NCBI RefSeq assembly: GCF_030651915.1
Contig: NZ_JAUSBV010000005.1
Coordinates: 992,001 to 1,056,000 of the forward strand
Length of the DNA: 64,000 nt
Reading direction: 5' to 3'
Origin: Parvibaculum sp.
GTDB lineage: Bacteria > Pseudomonadota > Alphaproteobacteria > Parvibaculales > Parvibaculaceae
A program made the position numbers and the translations under genes. The notes beneath the pieces were generated by a model. It worked only from the letters and a program-made list of their open reading frames with translations. It did no database searches and was not told the DNA's origin. This document shows, piece by piece, positions 37,990 to 45,855 of the stretch; the stretch's first letter is position 1; the number at the start of each line of letters is the position of its first letter.

Positions 37990-38130
37990 TGAGGGCGGAT
38001 TCCGTGTGGCGGAAAGGAAGGAAGAAGGAAGGGACTCACGCGGAGGCGCGGAGCCGCGGAGGGGGGAGGAAAAGGAACTGCTCGCGAAGACGCGAAGGCG
38101 CGAAGAAGGAAGGAACTGGCGCTTCCGCCT
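37990..38130. repeat. Purine-rich stretch with short GCGGAG/GCGAAG reiterations
   Basis: The gap between the MBL start and the SDR stop is A/G-rich on this strand (GGAAGGAAGAAGGAAGG). It holds two triplicated sets: GCGGAGGCGCGGAGCCGCGG (about 38040) and GCGAAGACGCGAAGGCGCGA (about 38083). No gene or terminator is evident. Confidence 0.5.
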
Positions 38131-38174
38131 TCGCTCGCAAAGATGAAGATAGAAAGGGCGGTGTGCGCCCTGCC

Positions 38175-39026
38175 CTATTTCGGCTTCAGGCCCAGCATCT
38201 TGCCGATGACCTTGTCGAGGGTGCGTTTGGAGGCGACGGCCATCAGGATTTTTTCGGCGAGGCGGCCCTTGACGGCGGAATAGCGGACGCGCGGCTTCGG
38301 TGTCGTCAGGGCCTTGTGGATCAGCTGGCCGAGTTTTTCGGCCGGCAGGCCGTTGCGGCCCTGGTCGATGAAGACCTTCTGGAATTTCTCGAGGATCGGC
38401 AGGTAGGGCGAGTTGCCGTAGCGGGCGATGTCGATCTCCTCGGCCTTGTCCCAGATCGCGGTCTTGACCGGGCCGGGGCCGATGACGATGACGTCGATGC
38501 CGAACAGCATCAGCTCGCGGCGCAGGGCTTCCGAAAAACCTTCGAGCGCGAATTTCGAGGCCGCATAGGGGCCGATGAAGGGCATGGCGCGGATGCCGCC
38601 GACCGAGGAGATGTTGACGATGCGGCCGGGCGCGCCCTTCAGCGATTTGTCGGCGCCCAAGAGCGGCGCGAAAGCCTGGGTCACCAGAAAGGGGCCGGTG
38701 AGGTTGACTTCCATCTGTGTACGGAAGTCGGCCGGGTCGACCTCGAGCAGCGGGCCCGAAACGGCGATGCCGGCATTGTTGACAAGGCCGGCCAGCGTCT
38801 CGCCTTTCAGCGCGGTGCGGACTTGCGCGGCGGCGGCGCGGATCGCCGCTTCATCGGTGACGTCGAAAACGAGGGGCGTGAAGTTCGCGCCAAATTCCTT
38901 TTTCAGCCTGTCGGCGTCGGCCTGTTTGCGGACCGAGCCGAAGACATGGAAGCCCTTCTGTAGAAGGGTTTGCGTGGCGGCGTGGCCGATGCCGGTCGAG
39001 ACGCCCGTGACGACGATGGATTTCAT
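38175..39026 (-). CDS. Short-chain dehydrogenase/reductase
   Basis: A 283-aa Rossmann enzyme. The coenzyme loop is VTGVSTGIGHA (classical TGxxxGxG), NNAG is present, and the catalytic Ser-Tyr-Lys are in ISSVGG and YAASKFALEGF. The C-terminal extension resembles fatty-acyl or retinol-type SDRs. The start at 39026 (MKSIVVTG) is the natural N-terminus; the long upstream frame runs through repeat DNA. Substrate unknown. Confidence 0.85.
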   Translation of the reverse strand: MKSIVVTGVSTGIGHAATQTLLQKGFHVFGSVRKQADADRLKKEFGANFTPLVFDVTDEAAIRAAAAQVRTALKGETLAGLVNNAGIAVSGPLLEVDPADFRTQMEVNLTGPFLVTQAFAPLLGADKSLKGAPGRIVNISSVGGIRAMPFIGPYAASKFALEGFSEALRRELMLFGIDVIVIGPGPVKTAIWDKAEEIDIARYGNSPYLPILEKFQKVFIDQGRNGLPAEKLGQLIHKALTTPKPRVRYSAVKGRLAEKILMAVASKRTLDKVIGKMLGLKPK

Positions 39027-39050
39027 TCCGTTCCAGCCCTTCAGTTTGTC

Positions 39051-39115
39051 CCACCCTCCCCTTGGGGAGGGTCGAAATTTGCGGCGCGTCAGCGGAGCAA
39101 ATTTCGGGGCGGGGG
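39051..39115. repeat. Intergenic repeat module C, left copy
   Basis: Hairpin CCCTCCCC/GGGGAGGG (39054-39071), then GAAATTTGC (39074-39082) pairing with GCAAATTTC (39097-39105), ending in a G-rich run. An inverted relative lies at 39206-39270. Confidence 0.75.
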
Positions 39116-39129
39116 TAAAGCGGCAAGGT

Positions 39130-39200
39130 GTAGCCCTTCGCTTCGCTCCGGGCGTTCGGTGTTCAAAAAGGTCCACTGGACCTTTTTTGTTTGCGTTCCG
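39130..39200. repeat. Intergenic repeat module B, copy 1
   Basis: Contains the near-perfect palindrome AAAAAGGTCCA-C-TGGACCTTTTT (39165-39187), preceded by the shared CGCTCCGGGCGTTCG leader. It sits between the two module C copies. Confidence 0.8.
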
Positions 39201-39205
39201 CAAAC

Positions 39206-39270
39206 CACCCCTCACCCCCCGCCCCGAAAAATTCTTCGAATTTTTCGACCCGCCCCCCAGGGGCGGGTGG
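39206..39270. repeat. Intergenic repeat module C, right inverted copy
   Basis: In inverse order to the left copy: C-rich run, GAAAAATTC (39226-39234) pairing with GAATTTTTC (39238-39246), then a CCCGCCCC.../GGGGCGGG hairpin. Together with 39051-39115 it flanks module B symmetrically. Confidence 0.7.
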
Positions 39271-39288
39271 AAGGAAGGAGCCTGCACC

Positions 39289-39747
39289 TCACAGGTCCAG
39301 ATCGTATCTGACCCAGTTCTTCGCCTCGCCGAGCTTGTCGTAGAGGGCGCGGGCGGTTGTGTTGGCGGCATCCGTCTGCCAGTAGAGGCGCAGCCAGCCT
39401 TCGGCGCGGCCGCGATCGGCGAGCGCCTCGATCAAAGCGCGGCCGGCGCCGCGGCCCCTTGCGGCCTCGTTCACATAAAGGTCTTCGAGATAGCAGACGG
39501 GCTTCGGGTTCCAGGTGCCGGCGTGAAGCAGCGCATGGGCAAAGCCGAGGACCTCGCCCGCACTTTCGGCGATCAGGCCGATATGGTTCGGTGCGGGGCC
39601 GAGAAAGCGCGCCCAGGTGTCTTCGCTCGTTTCGGGCGGCAGCGATGTTTCGTAGAAAGCGAGATAGGCCACCCACATGACGTCCCATGCCGCGCGGTCG
39701 GCGGCGACGAAAGGACGTGTACGGATCGATGCCGCGGTCGCGCTCAC
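39289..39747 (-). CDS. GNAT-family acetyltransferase
   Basis: A 152-aa GNAT fold. The acetyl-CoA-binding loop is in YLEDLYVNEAARGRGAGRALIEAL (R/Q-x-x-G-x-G/A type), followed by WLRLYWQTDAANTTARALYDKLG. The GTG start at 39747 overlaps the TGA of the upstream SDR gene by 4 bp, so it is translated from the same mRNA. Acceptor substrate unknown. Confidence 0.85.
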   Translation of the reverse strand: MSATAASIRTRPFVAADRAAWDVMWVAYLAFYETSLPPETSEDTWARFLGPAPNHIGLIAESAGEVLGFAHALLHAGTWNPKPVCYLEDLYVNEAARGRGAGRALIEALADRGRAEGWLRLYWQTDAANTTARALYDKLGEAKNWVRYDLDL

Positions 39748-40508
39748 GACGCGGTGGCGCCGCCGTCGATGACCATGGTCTGGCCGGTCATGAAGGCGCC
39801 GGCGGGGCTGGCGAGAAAGACCGCGGCGCCGGCGATTTCGTCGGGCATGCCGATGCGCTTCAGCGGCGCGCCGGCCGTCGAGCGTTCGAGGATTTCGGGA
39901 TTGTCCCAAAGGGCTTTCGCGAAATAGGTCTTGATCAGGCCGGGCGCGATGCAGTTGACGCGAATATTCTGCGGCCCGTATTCGACCGCGAGGTTGCGCG
40001 CGAGCTGCATGTCGGCGGCCTTCGAAACGCAATAGGCGCCGAGGATCGGCGAGCCGCGCAAGCCGCCGATCGAGGAGATGATGGTGATCGAGCCCTCTTT
40101 CCGCTCGACCATTTGCGGCAGCACCATGTGGGCCAGCCAGTGGTTCGACTTGATGTTGGCGCCCATGATCTTGTCGAAGGCGTCGTCGGGCAGGTCCCTG
40201 GAGGGGCCGAAATAGGGATTGACCGCCGCGTTGCAGACCAGGCTGTCGACGCGGCCCCATTTTTTCATGGTGGTGTCGACCAGGCGCTGCAGGTCCGATT
40301 TTTCGGAAATGTTGCAGGGGACGGCGATGGCGCGGTCCGCATATTTCGCGTTGATCTCGCCGGCGACCTTGTCGCAGGCATCGCCCTTGCGGCTGGAAAC
40401 GACGACTTTCGCGCCATGCTCGGCCATGCGGTGGACGATGGCCTCGCCGATGCCCTTGGTGGAGCCGGTGACGATGGCGACCTTGCCGGTGAGATCGAAG
40501 AGCGACAT
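39744..40508 (-). CDS. SDR-family oxidoreductase (FabG-like)
   Basis: A 254-aa classical SDR. TGSTKGIGEA binds NAD(P); CNAAVNP replaces the usual NNAG; catalytic residues are SSIGG (Ser) and YCVSKAADMQ (Tyr, Lys); the C-terminus is FMTGQTMVIDGGATA. The CNAAVNP motif and size resemble human DHRS4-type carbonyl reductases. ATG 40508 has AAAGGAAAC just upstream. Co-transcribed with the GNAT gene. Confidence 0.88.
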   Translation of the reverse strand: MSLFDLTGKVAIVTGSTKGIGEAIVHRMAEHGAKVVVSSRKGDACDKVAGEINAKYADRAIAVPCNISEKSDLQRLVDTTMKKWGRVDSLVCNAAVNPYFGPSRDLPDDAFDKIMGANIKSNHWLAHMVLPQMVERKEGSITIISSIGGLRGSPILGAYCVSKAADMQLARNLAVEYGPQNIRVNCIAPGLIKTYFAKALWDNPEILERSTAGAPLKRIGMPDEIAGAAVFLASPAGAFMTGQTMVIDGGATAS

Positions 40509-40779
40509 GGATGTTTCCTTTCCGGTCCGAAGCCGCGGCCGTTTGGGGCGCGGATTCGCGGTTTTTCCGTGTTTATACCTAGTCGAAGGCCGTTCCCGCC
40601 GGACGCGCGATTTGCTAGGATTACGGCGACCAACGGGGTACGGGGTCGTTTTACACCATCGCCCCCGAAATCCATATGGCCGCGCTCTCGACGCCGGCCG
40701 CAGGGACCAGGGGCCGCCTTCAACCGGACCGGGCCGCCGCCTCGCGGTAAATGCCTCATCCTCAGATCGGAGTTCCACC

Positions 40780-41454
40780 ATGCTGCTCAAGAAGTTTGCC
40801 ATTGTCGCCGTCATCGCGACATTCGGCCTTGCCGCCTGCACGACGCAGGACCCCTATACCGGCGAACAGAAAACCAGCAAGACGACCTATGGCGCGCTGG
40901 GCGGCGCCGTTGTCGGCGCGCTGGCCGGCGGATTGATCGGCGGCGGCGATTCCACCGACCGGCGGCAGCGGGCCATGATCGGCGCCGGCATCGGCGCGCT
41001 CGCCGGCGGCGGCATCGGCTATTACATGGACCAGCAGGAAAAGGAGCTGACGCAGCGCTTGCGTGCCTCCGGCGTCAGCGTGACGCGCGTCGGCAACGAC
41101 ATCATCCTCAACATGCCGGGCAATGTCACCTTCGCCACCAATTCGTCGGACATCAATGCGCGCTTCTTCGAAGTGCTCAATTCGGTCGCGGTGGTGCTGA
41201 AGGAATATGAGAAGACGCTGGTCGACGTGACCGGCCATACCGACTCGACCGGTTCGGACCAGTACAATCTCGAACTGTCGCAGCGCCGGGCGCAGAGCGT
41301 CGGCAGCTATCTGATCGGCCAGGGCGTCGACTCGCGGCGCTTCTACATTGTCGGCGCCGGCGAGAGCCAGCCGATTGCCGACAACAACACGGCGGCCGGA
41401 CGCGAGCAGAACCGCCGCGTCGAAATCCGCCTGTCGCCGCTGACGACCAGCTGA
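40780..41454 (+). CDS. OmpA-family lipoprotein with glycine zipper
   Basis: A 224-aa outer-membrane lipoprotein. The lipobox ends at Cys20 (FGLAAC), a glycine-zipper segment runs about 38-80 (ALGGAVVGALAGGLIGGG, then GAGIGALAGGGIGYYMD), and the OmpA_C peptidoglycan-binding domain covers about 105-222 with GHTDSTGSDQYNLELSQRRAQSV and NRRVEI. This matches YiaD-type proteins that anchor the outer membrane to the wall. It has its own terminator; the 271-bp gap upstream should hold its promoter, though no clear boxes are seen. Confidence 0.92.
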   Translation: MLLKKFAIVAVIATFGLAACTTQDPYTGEQKTSKTTYGALGGAVVGALAGGLIGGGDSTDRRQRAMIGAGIGALAGGGIGYYMDQQEKELTQRLRASGVSVTRVGNDIILNMPGNVTFATNSSDINARFFEVLNSVAVVLKEYEKTLVDVTGHTDSTGSDQYNLELSQRRAQSVGSYLIGQGVDSRRFYIVGAGESQPIADNNTAAGREQNRRVEIRLSPLTTS

Positions 41455-41476
41455 TTTCGTTTTCGTCCGTACAAGG

Positions 41477-41508
41477 AAGGCCCGGCGGAGACGCCGGGCC
41501 TTTTTTGT
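41477..41508 (+). terminator. Terminator of the OmpA lipoprotein gene
   Basis: AAGGCCCGGCG (41477-41487) pairs perfectly with CGCCGGGCCTT (41492-41502) around GAGA, followed by a six-T run. Confidence 0.9.
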
Positions 41509-41518
41509 TTTGCCGGCC

Positions 41519-41590
41519 CTTCGCTTGCGCTTCGGGCGTTCGAGGCTCGAAAAGGTCCACAGGACCTTTTCGTTCGCTGACGCGAACCGC
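41519..41590. repeat. Intergenic repeat module B, copy 2
   Basis: Leader CTTGCGCTTCGGGCGTTCGA, palindrome AAAAGGTCC-ACA-GGACCTTTT (41550-41570), then CGTTCGCTGACGCGAA. It lies directly next to a full module A. Confidence 0.8.
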
Positions 41591-41598
41591 CTCTCACC

Positions 41599-41706
41599 CC
41601 CCTCACCCTTCCGCGGGCTGACGCCCGCTCCCTCCCTCTCCCCGCTGGGGAGAGGGAAGGGGCCCGCCGGCGCGGCGCAAGCCGCGTCGGTGGGAAGGGT
41701 GAGGGG
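41599..41706. repeat. Intergenic repeat module A, full copy
   Basis: A 108-bp unit bounded by 14-bp perfect inverted ends, CCCCTCACCCTTCC (41599-41612) and its complement (41693-41706). Internally it has the CCCTCTCCCC/GGGGAGAGGG hairpin and a GC-rich arm. Its right end is 2 bp from the DinB gene's stop codon. Confidence 0.85.
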
Positions 41707-41708
41707 CC

Positions 41709-42212
41709 TTACGGTGCCGGGAACTGGGTCAGGGGGTTGTAGGGCATGTCGGTGCTGCCATAGTCGAGGCCCATATGGGTCAGCTCCGACGTCACCTGGG
41801 AGCGGTGATGGGTGGCGTGGTTGAAGAGCTGCGCCCACCAGAAACTGCGCGGCAGCGCGCGGCCGGACGGCATGACGATGACCTCGTCGAACCATTGCGG
41901 TTCGGCCTCCTCGCATTTCATGCGCAGGCGGGCATCCATGCCGATGCGGGCGGCGCGGAGATTTTCGAATTCGGTTTCGATGCGGCGGTCGGGATCGAAG
42001 GATGCCGGCAGCGTGCCGGCGTCGATATAGGCCAGGAGATGCGTTTCGACCATCAGCATGTGATCGAGGGTGGCCAGAATGTCGCCGAAGAACATGCCGC
42101 GATTACGCGCGATCTCATCCGGCGCGAGGCCGGCCACCAGCGCGTAAAGCTTTTCGTTCTGCCATTGATTGTAGCGCGCCAGCTCGACGGCGATGGGGCC
42201 GTAGCCGCTCAC
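41709..42212 (-). CDS. DinB-family protein
   Basis: A 167-aa four-helix-bundle protein of the DinB/YfiT-like metal-binding superfamily. The three expected metal His are in LDHMLMVETHLLAYI and FNHATHHRSQV. Members are often thiol-dependent transferases or stress proteins. The GTG start overlaps the glutathione peroxidase stop by 4 bp, which fits a thiol-redox connection (inference). Confidence 0.85.
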   Translation of the reverse strand: MSGYGPIAVELARYNQWQNEKLYALVAGLAPDEIARNRGMFFGDILATLDHMLMVETHLLAYIDAGTLPASFDPDRRIETEFENLRAARIGMDARLRMKCEEAEPQWFDEVIVMPSGRALPRSFWWAQLFNHATHHRSQVTSELTHMGLDYGSTDMPYNPLTQFPAP

Positions 42213-42685
42213 GGCAAGAGCTTTTCGATTTCGGCGACGAGGCCGGCGTCGAGCGGACCGACCTTGCTCGGATAGATCTCGACCAGCTCGCCCGAAGGCC
42301 CGAGCAGATATTTGTGGAAGTTCCAGCGCGGGCGCGCATCCTCGCCGGCGGTCTCGGCGATCCAGAGATAGAAGGGATGGGCTTGCGTGCCGACGACCTG
42401 CTGCTTGGCGGTCAGCGGGAAGGTGACCGCATAATTGACCTCGCAAAATTCGACGATCTCTTCCTCGGTGCCGGGCTCCTGGGCGCCGAAATCGTTGGAC
42501 GGTACGCCGATGACGGTGAGGCCGCGGGCGCGGTAGCGCTCCCACAGGCCCTGAAGATCGCGATATTGCGGGGTGAAGCCGCAGCGGCTCGCCGTGTTGA
42601 CGATCAGGACGGGCTTGCCGGCGAAACGCGACAAAGGCAGCGCCTCGCCGGTGACGGTCAGGAATTCGAAATCATGAGCGGACAT
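42209..42685 (-). CDS. gpx: Glutathione peroxidase family protein
   Basis: A 158-aa thiol peroxidase. The active site has Cys35 (NTASRCGFTPQY, Cys rather than selenocysteine), Gln in LTAKQQVVGTQ and Trp in RWNFHKYLL. Bacterial members usually use thioredoxin. ATG 42685 begins the domain (MSAHDFEFLTV). It diverges from the C69 peptidase gene (82 bp between starts) and is coupled to the DinB gene. Confidence 0.93.
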   Translation of the reverse strand: MSAHDFEFLTVTGEALPLSRFAGKPVLIVNTASRCGFTPQYRDLQGLWERYRARGLTVIGVPSNDFGAQEPGTEEEIVEFCEVNYAVTFPLTAKQQVVGTQAHPFYLWIAETAGEDARPRWNFHKYLLGPSGELVEIYPSKVGPLDAGLVAEIEKLLP

Positions 42686-42767
42686 GGCTGCTCTCCTCGC
42701 CTTTTCACCGGCGGACATTATAGCATGGGCGCGCTTTATGTCGTCGGGGCCGAGGGAGACGGAATTC

Positions 42768-44132
42768 ATGTGCGATACGCTGGTGGCGCGACCGGGGGCG
42801 ACGGCGACGGGCGCGCTCTTGTTTGCCAAGAATTCCGACCGCGAGGCCAATGAGGCGCAATATCCGCTGCTGGTGCCGGCGGCAACGCATCAGCCGGGGG
42901 CGATGCTCGCCTGCACTTACATTTCGATCCCGCAGGTGCGCCGCACGCATGGCGTGTTGCTGTCGCGGCCGTTCTGGATGTGGGGCGCGGAAATGGGCGC
43001 CAACGAGCATGGCGTCGTGATCGGCAATGAGGCGGTGCATGCCAAGATCGCGCCGGGCTCGACGCCGGCGCTGATCGGCATGGATTTGTTGCGGCTCGGG
43101 CTTGAGCGCGGTGCGAGCGCGGAAGAAGCGGTCGATGTCATCACGCGGCTGCTTGGCGAATTCGGCCAGGGCGGCAATTGCGCCCATAAGGGCCGCTTCG
43201 AATATCACAACTCGTTCATCATCGCCGATGCGGGCGGCGAGGCCTTCGTGCTCGAAACGGTGGGGCGCGACTGGGCGGTGGAGCGGGTTGCGGCCAAACG
43301 CAGCATTTCCAACAGCTACACGATCGGGAGCGATTTCGAACGGTTGAGCGACGGCGCGGAACGGCTGGCGCAGGCGCATGGGCTTTCGCCCGAAGGTCAG
43401 GTGTTCGACTTCGCCGAGGTCTTCGCCAATCGCAAGCGCTCGGCACTGGCCAGCGGGCATCAGCGCTGGTGCCGGACCAGCGCGTTGCTGGGCGCGAAGA
43501 CGGGCGGCATCCAGGCCACCGAGATGATGGGCTTTCTGCGCGATCACGGGGCGCAGGCGGCGCGGCGGTCCGACTGGCGGCCGGACGGGATTCTCGGCGG
43601 CGCGGTGTCGGCGCATGCGACTTACGGGCCGGTCCGGCGTTTCGGGCAGACGACGGCGTCATGGGTGGCCGAACTCGGGAATGGAAGATCCGTTCACTGG
43701 CTGACGGCGACCGCGGCGCCCGATACCGGGATTTTCAAGCCGGTGTTTTTCGGCCCCGGTTTCGAGGGCGCGGGGCTGCCCGATTTCGGCCCGGCGCCGG
43801 GCGATGTGTTCGATGCGCGGACGCGCTGGTGGCGCCACGAGCGCCTGCACCGGGCGGTGCTCAGGAATTATCCCGAAAGGCTGGCGGCTTTCGCGGGCGA
43901 GCGCGACCGGCTGGAGGCCTCGTTCGTGGCGCGGGTCGAGGCGCTGCTCGAGCGGGGCGGCAGCGCGGCGGAGGCCGGGGCGCTTTCAGCGGCGATCTGG
44001 CGCGAGGCCGACGCCGCCGAGGCGCGCTGGCTCGAAAAAGTGCTGCGCGTGCCCGAAAACCCGGCCTTCCGGCCCTCGGCGCCGATGGCGGCGCATTGGG
44101 GGAGTTTGGCAAGGCAGGCAAGGATGCGGTGA
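42768..44132 (+). CDS. C69-family (secernin/dipeptidase-like) Ntn hydrolase
   Basis: A 454-aa protein of peptidase family C69. The start at 42768 puts Cys at position 2 (MCDTLVARPGATATGALLFAKNSDRE), which after Met removal is the expected N-terminal nucleophile; AGGGAG is upstream. Conserved EMGANEHGVVIGNEAV and GRFEYHNSFIIADAGGEAFVLET follow. It is closest in pattern to secernins, whose substrate is unsettled. Confidence 0.85.
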   Translation: MCDTLVARPGATATGALLFAKNSDREANEAQYPLLVPAATHQPGAMLACTYISIPQVRRTHGVLLSRPFWMWGAEMGANEHGVVIGNEAVHAKIAPGSTPALIGMDLLRLGLERGASAEEAVDVITRLLGEFGQGGNCAHKGRFEYHNSFIIADAGGEAFVLETVGRDWAVERVAAKRSISNSYTIGSDFERLSDGAERLAQAHGLSPEGQVFDFAEVFANRKRSALASGHQRWCRTSALLGAKTGGIQATEMMGFLRDHGAQAARRSDWRPDGILGGAVSAHATYGPVRRFGQTTASWVAELGNGRSVHWLTATAAPDTGIFKPVFFGPGFEGAGLPDFGPAPGDVFDARTRWWRHERLHRAVLRNYPERLAAFAGERDRLEASFVARVEALLERGGSAAEAGALSAAIWREADAAEARWLEKVLRVPENPAFRPSAPMAAHWGSLARQARMR

Positions 44133-44164
44133 GGGCGATTGGCGGCGCCGAGTGCGCCGCAAGA

Positions 44165-44313
44165 CCCCCTCACCCTTCCGCGGGCTTGCGCCCGCGTTCG
44201 AGGACGAAAAGGTCCACTGGACCTTTTCTTGTGTCCTCTCACCCCTCTCCCCGCTGGGGAGAGGGAGGGGGCCCGCCGATGCGGCGAAGCCGTGTCGGTG
44301 GGAAGGGTGAGGG
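44165..44313. repeat. Module A interrupted by a nested module B
   Basis: The 14-bp inverted ends of module A are at 44165-44178 and 44300-44313. Between its two hairpins lies the module B palindrome AAAAGGTCCA-C-TGGACCTTTT (44206-44226). The uninterrupted copy at 41.6 kb has no such segment, so B appears to have entered A. Confidence 0.8.
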
Positions 44314-44327
44314 GCCTTGGCCCTCCG

Positions 44328-44395
44328 CTTGCGCTCCGGGCGTTCGGGCCTCGAAAAGGTCCACCTGACCTTTTCGTTTGCTGACGCAAAACGAC
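44328..44395. repeat. Intergenic repeat module B, copy 4
   Basis: Leader CTTGCGCTCCGGGCGTTCGG, imperfect palindrome AAAAGGTC-CACCT-GACCTTTT (44353-44373), then CGTTTGCTGACGCAAAA. With 44165-44313 it fills the 352-bp gap before the TipF-like gene. Confidence 0.8.
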
Positions 44396-44484
44396 CCGAA
44401 CTAGTTAACCGTTTCTCAAGGGCTCGGGCATAGGGTGAAGATCGAGTGAATCTTCGGGTTTTCCGGGGGAACGGGGGACTTCCC

Positions 44485-45771
44485 ATGCCGCTGTCGATCA
44501 AACATTCCGCCGCCACGCTGCTTTATGTGCTGCCGTCGATCGGGCTTGCTTTCGCGGCGATCGAGATTTTCGGTTTCGATCCGAAGCTGGCCGCCCTTGG
44601 CGGGCTCATCGCCTGCCTGCTGGGCGCCGAAGCGCATGCCGCAATCTCGCGTTCGATCGAGCGCAAGCAGGTGCGGCGCGAATTGCAGGAACTGACCAGC
44701 CTTGCCGCCGGATTGTCGCGCGATCTCGACGATGCGGCCGACAAGATCGTCGAAATGGAAGAACGCTTCGAGCGCGAGACGGCCGAGCGGATGGAACGCA
44801 TCTTCTCGGAAATCCGCGTCATCGAAAGCCTGGTCAAGCGGCTGGCCGAAACGCGCGCCGCCAGCGCCGTTGCCGCCGCCACAGAAGCACCCGCCATCGA
44901 AGCATCGGCGCCCGCCGAAGCCGCGTATGCGACACCCGAAAGCGACGTGCCGCCGCCGGCACCGGTGCGCGGCGTCGAGCAGATGGACGATGCCGAACTT
45001 CTGGACGCGATCCGCCGCTCGCTCGAAACCAACCGCGTCGATCTCTACCTGCAGCCGGTGGTCAGCCTGCCGCAGCGCAAGGTGCTTTATTACGAAGGTC
45101 TGTCGCGGCTCAGGACCGATCGCGGCGAACTGATCATGCCGCGCGACTATATGCGCGTCGCCGAGCCTGCCGGCATGATGCCGGCGGTCGACAATATTCT
45201 GCTCTTCCGCTGCATCCAGGTGGTGCGCAAGCTGGCGCAACGCAACAGCAAGACCGGCGTCTTCTGCAACATCTCGGCCTTCTCGCTGCTCGATTCGGAT
45301 TTCTTTCCGCAGTTCATCGAATATATGCAGCACAACAAGGATCTGGCGCAGCAGCTGATTTTCGAATTCAGCCAGATGACGGTCAACGGCGCGGGGCCGG
45401 TGGAACAGGCGAGCTTCGAGGCGCTGGCCGCGCTCGGCTTCCGCTTCTCGATGGACCAGGTGACCAGCCTCAAGCTCAACCCGAAGATGCTGCATGACCG
45501 CAATTTCCGCTTCATCAAGGTGTCGGCCGAGACGCTGCTCGACGGGCGCCAGATGGCGTCCGGCGATATCGATGCCGGCGATTTGAAGGAACTGCTGCGC
45601 CGCAACGGCATTCAGCTGATCGTCGACAAGGTGGAGGCGGAGCGCGAGGTCGTCGACATTCTCGATCTCAATGTCGAACTCGGCCAGGGCTATCTCTTTG
45701 GCGAACCCCGGCCGGTGCGCGAAAGCGCGCTGCGCGAGGACGCACCGGCGCTGCCGATCGCGGCGGATTGA
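44485..45771 (+). CDS. TipF-like degenerate EAL-domain protein
   Basis: A 428-aa protein built like Caulobacter TipF: two hydrophobic N-terminal segments (about 8-55), a coiled coil (about 60-125, RELQELTSLAAGLSRDLDDA), a Pro/Ala linker, and a C-terminal EAL domain from about 170. The signature reads YYEGLSRL (EGL for EAL), and catalytic metal ligands downstream are poorly kept (FEFSQMTV, SMDQVTSLKL), so it should bind c-di-GMP rather than cleave it. In Caulobacter TipF places the flagellum; no flagellar genes are nearby here. ATG 44485 preferred over GTG 44446. Confidence 0.82.
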   Translation: MPLSIKHSAATLLYVLPSIGLAFAAIEIFGFDPKLAALGGLIACLLGAEAHAAISRSIERKQVRRELQELTSLAAGLSRDLDDAADKIVEMEERFERETAERMERIFSEIRVIESLVKRLAETRAASAVAAATEAPAIEASAPAEAAYATPESDVPPPAPVRGVEQMDDAELLDAIRRSLETNRVDLYLQPVVSLPQRKVLYYEGLSRLRTDRGELIMPRDYMRVAEPAGMMPAVDNILLFRCIQVVRKLAQRNSKTGVFCNISAFSLLDSDFFPQFIEYMQHNKDLAQQLIFEFSQMTVNGAGPVEQASFEALAALGFRFSMDQVTSLKLNPKMLHDRNFRFIKVSAETLLDGRQMASGDIDAGDLKELLRRNGIQLIVDKVEAEREVVDILDLNVELGQGYLFGEPRPVRESALREDAPALPIAAD

Positions 45772-45791
45772 GACCCATTTTCCCATCCCGG

Positions 45792-45819
45792 TTGACAGGG
45801 TGAGGGCCGGGGCTATCTT
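45792..45819 (+). promoter_or_regulatory. Promoter of dapD
   Basis: Perfect -35 TTGACA (45792-45797), 16-bp spacer, -10 TATCTT (45814-45819), 37 bp before the dapD start. The -10 lies in the loop of a 10-bp perfect inverted repeat, AGGGCCGGGG/CCCCGGCCCT (45803-45812/45821-45830), which may be a terminator of the upstream gene or an operator. Confidence 0.7.
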
Positions 45820-45855
45820 GCCCCGGCCCTGCCTTGCCATGCCGAGAGGAACCCC

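Noticed and set aside
42684-42767. C69 peptidase starting at 42684
   Set aside because: The nucleophilic Cys must be N-terminal after Met removal, which is true only for the ATG at 42768.
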